Shown: positions 6,248-10,565 of the stretch, piece by piece
Layout of the letters: each line of letters opens with the position of its first letter
How positions within the stretch are numbered: position 1 is the stretch's first letter
Assembly (NCBI GenBank): GCA_028678555.1
Contig: JAJRDF010000034.1
Location: 1 to 10,565 of the forward strand
DNA: 10,565 bases
Reading direction: 5' to 3'
DNA from: Methanomicrobiales archaeon
GTDB taxonomy: Archaea; Halobacteriota; Methanomicrobia; Methanomicrobiales; JACTUA01
Notes under the pieces: model-generated
Databases searched by the model: none
The model's input: the letters and a program-made list of their open reading frames with translations, nothing else
Told to the model about the DNA's origin: nothing
Position numbers and translations under genes: made by a program

Positions 6248-6975
6248 TTCCGCCGGATCACCCCCGGTACCGGTCCCTGGAGGTGCGGGAGCGGATGGCC
6301 TGGTTTGCCCGGGAGGGTGTGGTCTCCCCGGAAGGTCTCGCCGCCCACGGGAGGGGTGAGGCCTTCGATTACCTGCTGGGGGAGCGGTCCACGGAGAGCG
6401 CACTCCTCGCGGCACGGACGGCTGCCGCCCTTCTCCTCTCTGCCCGTCACCCGGTCATCTCGGTGAACGGGAACACCGCCGCGCTGGCCGGCCGGGAGAT
6501 CCGGGATCTCCAGAAGGCCACCCGGGCCGTGGTGGAGGTGAACCTCTTCCACCGGACACCGGAGCGCCTGGACAAAGTGACCCGGCTTCTGGAAGGACAC
6601 GGCGTCGCGGTGCTGGAGGGGGAGGAGGAACGGCTGATCCCGGTCTCCCATGACCGGGGATGGTCCCACCGCGACGGCGCGGTGGCGGCGGACGTGATCC
6701 TCGTGCCCCTGGAGGACGGCGACCGGGCTGAGGCCCTGGTCACGCTGGGAAAGAAGGTGATAGCCATCGATCTGAACCCCCTTTCCCGCACGGCACGCGC
6801 GGCGACCCTCACCATCGTGGACGAGGTGACCCGGGCGATCCCTGCCATCACCCGGGCGGCAGGGAACCTCTCCCGGGGCGAGGGTGAAAAGCTCATCTCC
6901 CAACTGAACAATAGTTATTTCCTCCAGGCGGCGCTGGACGAGATGGCGGCGAGGCTCACCCATGCTCTGGATTGA
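6244..6975 (+). CDS. 4-phosphopantoate--beta-alanine ligase (phosphopantothenate synthetase)
   Basis: This archaeal enzyme joins 4-phosphopantoate and beta-alanine using ATP to give 4'-phosphopantothenate, the CoaBC substrate. The 243-aa protein (family size about 250) shows the former DUF137 signatures: SVNGNTAAL (73-81), VNLFHRTPERLDKV (99-112), VPLEDGDRAEALV (154-166), AIDLNPLSRTAR (174-185) and TIVDEVTRAIP (190-200). The GTG at 6244 is chosen because GGAGG (6232-6236) lies 7 nt upstream. It overlaps the pantoate kinase stop as GTGA, and the protein then begins IPPDHPRYRSL as family members do. The frame is open further upstream but that part shadows the kinase gene. Its 3' end overlaps the RFC-like gene by 14 bp. 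Confidence 0.93.
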   Translation: MIPPDHPRYRSLEVRERMAWFAREGVVSPEGLAAHGRGEAFDYLLGERSTESALLAARTAAALLLSARHPVISVNGNTAALAGREIRDLQKATRAVVEVNLFHRTPERLDKVTRLLEGHGVAVLEGEEERLIPVSHDRGWSHRDGAVAADVILVPLEDGDRAEALVTLGKKVIAIDLNPLSRTARAATLTIVDEVTRAIPAITRAAGNLSRGEGEKLISQLNNSYFLQAALDEMAARLTHALD

Positions 6976-7960
6976 GAAGTACCGGCCCGTCACCCTGGAC
7001 CAGGTGGTGGGGCAGGAGACGGCGGTTTCCCGGCTGAGGTCATTTGTGGCCGTAAAGAACCTCTCCCACCTGATGGTGACCGGCCCCGCGGGGACCGGCA
7101 AGACCGCTGCCCTGGAGTGCACGGCGAGGGGCCTGTACGGGGACTCCTGGGAAGAGAACACCACGATGATCCCCACCGGAGACCTCTTCAGCCAGGGGCG
7201 ATCCGCCCTGGAGGCTGACGAACGGTTCTCCCACCTGTACCGGAAGGACTGGAGTCTTCTTGCCAACTTCAAGTACATTGTCCGGTGGTATGCGTCGCTG
7301 CAGCCCCTGGACGCCGCCTTCAAGATGATGGTCTTTGAGGGGGCGGACCGACTGCCCCTGGAGGTCCAGGCCGCTCTCCGCCGGACCATGGAACGGTACT
7401 CCGGCACCTGCCGGTTTGCGTTCTGCACGAGCCGCCCCGGCGCCCTGATCCCTGCCCTCACCTCCCGGTGCTATCCCCTCTTCTTCCTCCCCATCGCCGA
7501 TGATACGGTGGCGGGAGCCCTCGTGGGGATCCTTGAGAAGGAAGGGGTGGGAGAGGGCCAGATCTCCCGGGACGACGTGGACCTGGTGGTGCACGCCGGC
7601 CGGGGGGACCTGCGCAGGGCCACCATGCTCCTCCAGGTGCTGGTGGAATCGGGCCGCGGCACCCCGGTGGCCGAGATCACCCAGTCCGAGCCCGCTGCCA
7701 TCGTGGCACAGGCGTTCCAGTTCATCAGGGAGCATGACGGCCCATCCGCCCTCAGGACCATCGAGTCCCTGATGGTGGATTATGGCCTCTCGGGACGGGA
7801 GGTGCTGGGCGAGCTCCGGAAGGTGGTGAAGCGGGAGTACAATGATCCGAGGATCGCCCGCATGCTCGCAGACGCGGATTACCGGCTCGGCCGGTGCGAG
7901 AGCGAGTTCATCCAGGTGAATACTCTCGTCACGCGGATCATGCAGGAGGTGTTCCCCTGA
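6962..7960 (+). CDS. RFC small-subunit-like AAA+ protein with degenerate ATPase site
   Basis: This belongs to the replication factor C small-subunit family, whose complexes load the PCNA clamp. The 332-aa length is normal. Seen in order: the RFC box WIEKYRP..LDQVVGQ (3-18), an intact Walker A GPAGTGKT (41-48), KMMVFEGAD (121-129) where RFC proteins have an LLDEAD Walker B, the AALRRTMERYSGTCRF segment (137-152), CTSRPG (155-160) where the sensor-1 Asn (CNYS-like) is expected, the intact TSRC motif (167-170), sensor 2 GDLRRA (215-220) and the C-terminal collar domain. The catalytic Glu of Walker B is Gly126 here and the Asp is Glu125. I infer an ATP-binding but poorly hydrolysing, possibly structural, subunit partnering a normal RfcS. 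ATG 6962 has GAGG 7 nt upstream. It is not the main RfcS gene, which must lie elsewhere. Confidence 0.88.
   Translation: MLWIEKYRPVTLDQVVGQETAVSRLRSFVAVKNLSHLMVTGPAGTGKTAALECTARGLYGDSWEENTTMIPTGDLFSQGRSALEADERFSHLYRKDWSLLANFKYIVRWYASLQPLDAAFKMMVFEGADRLPLEVQAALRRTMERYSGTCRFAFCTSRPGALIPALTSRCYPLFFLPIADDTVAGALVGILEKEGVGEGQISRDDVDLVVHAGRGDLRRATMLLQVLVESGRGTPVAEITQSEPAAIVAQAFQFIREHDGPSALRTIESLMVDYGLSGREVLGELRKVVKREYNDPRIARMLADADYRLGRCESEFIQVNTLVTRIMQEVFP
7945..7951 (+). promoter_or_regulatory. Strong Shine-Dalgarno for the CTG-started methyltransferase
   Basis: GGAGGTG lies 5 nt before the CTG at 7957, the spacing expected for a start codon there. It is one of the best matches to the archaeal 16S 3' end in the window and has no other start codon at a suitable distance in any frame. 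It therefore decides the start of the downstream gene. Confidence 0.7.
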
Positions 7961-8691
7961 AGAAGGTCCAGGAACACTACGACAGCGTGGCGCCGGTCTA
8001 CGACATGCGGTACGACTCGGAGATGGGCCGGGCATACCACCGGCACATCAGCAGTGCCCTGCTGGAGGGGCTGCCCCGGGGGAAGTACCTCCTGGACCTG
8101 GGATGCGGCACCGGCCTCTTCATGCGGAGGTACGGCGAGACCGGGGGTGACGCCATCGGGCTGGACATCAGCCGGGGGATGATCGAGAACGCCCGGGGCC
8201 GGTGCAATGGCTTTGAGTTCTGCATGGGCACCGCGGAGGAGCTGCCCTTCCGGGACCAGACCTTTGATGCCATCTCCTGCCTGCTGGCCTTCTCCTACCT
8301 CACGAATCCGTCCTGGATGCTGGCTGAAGCAAGCCGCATCCTGAAGCCGGGGGGGAAGATCGCGGTCTGCACCCTCTCCCGCACCATGCTCACCTCGCTG
8401 GTCCCCGCCATCTACCGGCTGGGGGAGCTGATCGATGTCCGGCATATCGGTGTCGGGGACTTCGGCGAACGGTACTATACCGAGGACGAGATGGTGATCC
8501 TCTTCTCCGAGGCCGGGTTCCACGACATCCGGGTGAAACGCGTCTCCTTTGCCCACATCAGCCTGAAGAAACCCATCTTCGAGATCGCGAGGAAGATGGA
8601 GCCCTTCGTGGAGCAGCGAATGCCCTCCCTCGCCTACAATATCCTTGCCACAGGGAGAAAACCGGGTCTCATCGGCGACCCGGGCCCATGA
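7957..8691 (+). CDS. Class I SAM-dependent methyltransferase, substrate unknown
   Basis: This 244-aa protein has the Rossmann SAM-binding fold of the UbiE/Methyltransf_11 type. Seen from the CTG start: the N-terminal HYDSVAPVYD (7-16) common in this group, motif I LLDLGCGTGLF (45-55), GLDISRGMI for motif II, the TAEELPFRDQTFDAISC segment for motif IV, and RILKPGGKIAV for post-motif III. The substrate cannot be read; quinone, lipid or small-molecule methylation are all possible. The start is unusual: CTG at 7957 overlaps the RFC-like stop as CTGA and has GGAGGTG 5 nt upstream. An in-frame GTG at 7894 would add a tail that is only a shadow of the RFC gene, and GTG 7987 would cut the HYDSVA motif. 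The 3' end overlaps the convergent gene by 23 bp. Confidence 0.85.
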   Translation: MKKVQEHYDSVAPVYDMRYDSEMGRAYHRHISSALLEGLPRGKYLLDLGCGTGLFMRRYGETGGDAIGLDISRGMIENARGRCNGFEFCMGTAEELPFRDQTFDAISCLLAFSYLTNPSWMLAEASRILKPGGKIAVCTLSRTMLTSLVPAIYRLGELIDVRHIGVGDFGERYYTEDEMVILFSEAGFHDIRVKRVSFAHISLKKPIFEIARKMEPFVEQRMPSLAYNILATGRKPGLIGDPGP

Positions 8692-10000
8692 TCCGGGCCA
8701 GCACCCGCCTCTTCTTCTCCACCGCCGCCGTGGCCGCCCTGTCCACCCCGGCCTTCATCTCGTCAAAGTCCCTCCCTGGCCGGTCCACCACCTTTTTGAG
8801 CGGGGTGTAGGCAGATTCCCGGAACCGGGGCGTGAAATCCTGCTCACGGCCGTCCACCACCAGCACCGCCGCCGGGGTTCCCTTCTCCACCCGGCCGATG
8901 ACTTCCATGGGGACACCCGCATCCCCCACCACCCGGATGATGCGATCCGCCGCCTTTGCGGGGGCCACCACGAGAAGGGCATCCAGTGATACGCCCAGGT
9001 AATCGATCTGCAGGCGGTCCAGCATGGAGAGCACCACCGGGTCCACCAGGGTGCGGAGGTTCCGGTCCTCGATCACGATCCTGGCCTTCGCCGTCGCAGC
9101 CATCTCGTGGGCATCGCCCCGGAGCCCGCCGTTCGTTACGTCGGTCATGGCATGGATCTCCGGGAGGATATCACTCGCGAGAAGGGCCTGCACGGCACGG
9201 AGGAAATCCAGGTTCAGGGTCCGGTCCACCACCCCGGGCATCCCTGAGTAGATGGCGGCCGTCGCGATGGTGCCGCCGCCGCTCCCCGTGGTCATCAGGA
9301 TCACGTCGCCGGGGGCGGATGCCTTCCGGGGAGTCACATGGGAAGAAACCCCCACCGCGCCCACGCAGCCGGTCATCCGGGTGCCCAGCACCATGTCGCC
9401 GCCGATCCGGAGGGTGGATCCCGACACCAGGGGCACCCCCATCCCCTCCGAAACGGTCGTGATACCCGCCGTGTAATCGAAGATCTTGGCCACGTCCCCG
9501 TCGTCGGCCACGTGGATGTCGGAGAAGAGGGCCACGGGCCGGGCACCCATCACGCAGACGTCCCGCAGCGTGGCCCGGGTGGCGTGGAACCCTGCCAGGA
9601 AGGGGTAGTCCGAGAGCCGGGAGTGCATCCCGTCCACGGTCACCGCGATCCACTTCCCCCCCGCGCTGACGACACCTCCGTCGTCCATCTCCTCCACCCC
9701 CACCGCGGCGGTGGTGTGGCCGATGATCCCGGCAATCTTCCGGTGGGCATAGAAGTCCCCCTTCCCCCGGGATCCCACGCCGAACTCGCCCATGCGCACG
9801 CCGGCGGGGGTGAACTCGAAGATGTCCCCCCGGGCCTGTTCGCTGGTCTCCACCTCCTCGATCACGGCGCGGGCAAAGTCGCGGGCGTACTCCTCCGACA
9901 CCGGCTTCAGCCGCCGCACGTGATCCGCGAGGAGGGCCTGGATCTCATCCCCGGGAGTCCCCTCTGCCCGCAGCCTCCGGACAAACCCTTCCACATCCAT
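8669..10000 (-). CDS. AIR synthase / SelD-related ATP-binding protein (PurM-like fold)
   Basis: The 443-aa protein belongs to the PurM/SelD/ThiL/HypE superfamily, whose members activate oxygen atoms by ATP-dependent phosphorylation. It looks like the archaeal selenophosphate-synthetase-related group (COG2144); 'methanogenesis marker 2' proteins are relatives, but they are shorter as I recall. Residues 1-75 are a helical charged extension. The AIRS N-domain has the glycine-rich GSRGKGDFYAHRK (77-89), AVTVDGMHS with Asp123, and RDVCVMGARPVALFSDIH (146-163). The C-domain has GDVILMTTGSG and MTDVTNGGLRGDAHEMA (285-301, Asp287). No Cys/Sec-Gly-Lys N-terminal motif of true SelD is seen. The start at 10000 (MDVEGFVRRL) is preferred over 10060, since the extra 20 residues are not family-like; GGTG lies about 15 nt upstream, so the ribosome-binding site is weak. 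The substrate is unknown. Confidence 0.85.
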   Translation of the reverse strand: MDVEGFVRRLRAEGTPGDEIQALLADHVRRLKPVSEEYARDFARAVIEEVETSEQARGDIFEFTPAGVRMGEFGVGSRGKGDFYAHRKIAGIIGHTTAAVGVEEMDDGGVVSAGGKWIAVTVDGMHSRLSDYPFLAGFHATRATLRDVCVMGARPVALFSDIHVADDGDVAKIFDYTAGITTVSEGMGVPLVSGSTLRIGGDMVLGTRMTGCVGAVGVSSHVTPRKASAPGDVILMTTGSGGGTIATAAIYSGMPGVVDRTLNLDFLRAVQALLASDILPEIHAMTDVTNGGLRGDAHEMAATAKARIVIEDRNLRTLVDPVVLSMLDRLQIDYLGVSLDALLVVAPAKAADRIIRVVGDAGVPMEVIGRVEKGTPAAVLVVDGREQDFTPRFRESAYTPLKKVVDRPGRDFDEMKAGVDRAATAAVEKKRRVLARIMGPGRR

Positions 10001-10073
10001 GCAGTTACTTCTGGCACCGGGAAGGGAAAAAGGTGCGGAGGAGCGGATGAGCCATTTCATCCCGACCCCGATT

Positions 10074-10107
10074 CCGGATCACATCGTCCAACGTTGTCGT
10101 GATCCGG
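10074..10107. promoter_or_regulatory. 9-bp perfect inverted repeat upstream of the AIRS-related gene
   Basis: CCGGATCAC (10074-10082) and GTGATCCGG (10099-10107) are exact reverse complements with 16 nt between them, 73-107 bases upstream of the minus-strand start at 10000. The spacer contains the palindrome CAACGTTG (10089-10096). The arrangement suits a dimeric regulator's operator or a leader hairpin; the sequence does not say which. No second copy was seen in the window. Confidence 0.5.
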
Positions 10108-10115
10108 GATTGGTG

Positions 10116-10139
10116 CGGGAGGGGGCACGCCCCCTCCCG
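10116..10139 (+). repeat. 10-bp GC hairpin preceding repeat copy 3
   Basis: CGGGAGGGGG pairs perfectly with CCCCCTCCCG around a CACG loop. It occupies the same place relative to repeat copy 3 as the GGGGGC/GCCCCC hairpin (597-612) does to copy 2, with different sequence, so it may be the 5' arm of the same element. It could instead act as a bidirectional terminator-like structure. Confidence 0.6.
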
Positions 10140-10145
10140 GTCCCT

Positions 10146-10272
10146 CCCCCGTGAGGATAGCCTGAGCCGTGGTTTATAGCCACCAGCTGATGATCCCGGA
10201 AACGGATAGATCCGCCCGTACACCCCGGGGGGGACGCCCACGCGGCGGGGGGCGAAGCCCCCCAGGAGCGTC
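10146..10272 (+). repeat. Dispersed structured GC-rich repeat, copy 3 (diverged)
   Basis: Same orientation as copies 1 and 2. Conserved blocks are GAGGATAGCCTGAGCCG (10153-10169), CCCGGAAAC near 10195-10203, and a 26-nt block at 10227-10252 identical to 54-79, followed by CCCCCCAGGAGCGTC. The middle is rewritten and about 20 nt longer. The 3' hairpin survives with a changed tip: GGGGGGC, loop GAA, GCCCCCC (10247-10263), where copies 1 and 2 have ACC/GGT pairs. The outer GACGC/GCGTC pairing (10233-10237 with 10268-10272) is kept. Paired changes in the arms argue that the fold is conserved. Confidence 0.78.
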
Positions 10273-10414
10273 TCACAAGTTCTCTGCGCATGGATGATCC
10301 TAGGATGCATCAATCTGAGCGAACGGAGGCCGCGGTGGGAGGGGCGGAGCCACCGGGAACGTATCACCAGGAGTACTCAGAGGAGAGAAACCATCGGATT
10401 CCCATCTGAATCAT

Positions 10415-10565
10415 TCAGGTGTGGCGCGGGCTGATCCGAAGCACCCTCAGCTCCTCACCCTCATACACCAGGCTGCGTATCTTGTTACAGGAGTATCCTT
10501 CAGCCCTGATGAGCGCTTCAACCTCTGCCATTCCTGTCAGGGAAGAGATAAGCAGCAGGATCCGG
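10415..10565 (-). CDS. C-terminal end of an unidentified protein (partial)
   Basis: Read on the minus strand, codons from 10564 to the TGA at 10415-10417 give 49 residues ending with LVYEGEELRVLRISPRHT. The frame is open to the window edge and has a plausible mix of residues (an LLLISSLTGMAEVEALIRAEGY stretch in two parts, then a basic/acidic tail). I do not recognise the family. Codon use here is less GC-rich at third positions than in the rest of the window, so it may be a gene of different history or simply a less expressed one. It lacks its 5' part because the window ends. Confidence 0.5.
   Translation of the reverse strand, partial: RILLLISSLTGMAEVEALIRAEGYSCNKIRSLVYEGEELRVLRISPRHT

Larger units (their letters stand above)
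10001..10414. other. Intergenic region with inverted repeat, GC hairpin and repeat copy 3
   Basis: No gene is supported in this 414-bp stretch between two minus-strand genes. From left to right it holds the leader of the AIRS-related gene, the 9-bp inverted repeat at 10074-10107, the hairpin at 10116-10139, repeat copy 3 (10146-10272) and a stretch (10273-10414) with a weak GGTGG/CCACC hairpin near 10336-10356. On the minus strand the pyrimidine-rich stretch just after the stop of the last gene, opposite 10383-10392, could serve as its terminator. Open frames here are short and carry no recognisable motif. Confidence 0.55.

Noticed and set aside
5428..7461. A 677-residue open frame on the minus strand
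   Set aside because: It lies opposite pantoate kinase, phosphopantothenate synthetase and the RFC-like gene, all of which have clear family motifs. The antisense translation is low-complexity and basic.
10185..10320. Possible C/D box small RNA (CTGATGA near 10187, CTGA near 10316)
   Set aside because: The boxes do not match consensus well, the spacing is far too long, and no C'/D' pair or terminal stem is present.
1..10565. CRISPR array, tRNA, rRNA, defence island or transposase
   Set aside because: No regularly spaced short repeats, no cloverleaf with CCA-proximal stem, no rRNA-like conserved blocks, and no transposase or nuclease motifs of defence systems were seen in any frame read.

Overview
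The window reads as housekeeping chromosome of a high-GC methanogenic archaeon, most likely a member of the Methanomicrobiales. The evidence is the archaea-only set of genes (NMD3, DUF424, Taw2, the archaeal pantoate kinase/phosphopantothenate synthetase pair, an RFC small-subunit paralogue), an MptD-type dihydroneopterin aldolase from tetrahydromethanopterin synthesis, and GGAGG/GGTG ribosome-binding sites in front of tightly overlapping genes. I cannot name the genus from sequence alone.

Layout. Positions 1-835 are mostly intergenic. They hold two near-identical copies of a GC-rich structured repeat (1-104 and 626-733) flanking a gene for an 89-aa three-helix membrane protein (256-525). Next comes a frameshifted mptD (836-1170) overlapping a COG1099-type metal-dependent hydrolase (1163-1996). 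From 2045 to 8691 seven further plus-strand genes lie within 3 nt of each other or overlap: DUF424, nmd3, taw2, coaBC, pantoate kinase, phosphopantothenate synthetase and an RFC small-subunit-like AAA+ protein, followed by a SAM methyltransferase. That last gene appears to start at a CTG inside the stop codon of its neighbour. A convergent minus-strand gene (8669-10000) encodes an AIR-synthase/SelD-related protein. Positions 10001-10414 are intergenic, with an inverted repeat, a strong GC hairpin and a third, diverged copy of the repeat. The last 150 bases hold the 3' end of an unidentified minus-strand gene.

How the genes work together. Pantoate kinase, phosphopantothenate synthetase and CoaBC make up the continuous archaeal route from pantoate to 4'-phosphopantetheine, encoded back to back. 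They share a probable transcription unit with genes for ribosome biogenesis (nmd3), tRNA-Phe position-37 modification (taw2) and the replication clamp loader, so the unit looks like a growth-linked housekeeping operon.

Main points for a second look: (i) a 5-bp tandem duplication that exactly accounts for the mptD frameshift; (ii) an RFC-like subunit that keeps its P-loop and SRC motif but has lost the Walker B catalytic Glu and the sensor-1 Asn; (iii) the CTG start; (iv) a dispersed repeat whose hairpin arms change together between copies; (v) a Lys at the usual metal-binding Glu position of the COG1099 hydrolase. I saw no new defence or mobile system, CRISPR array, tRNA or rRNA.
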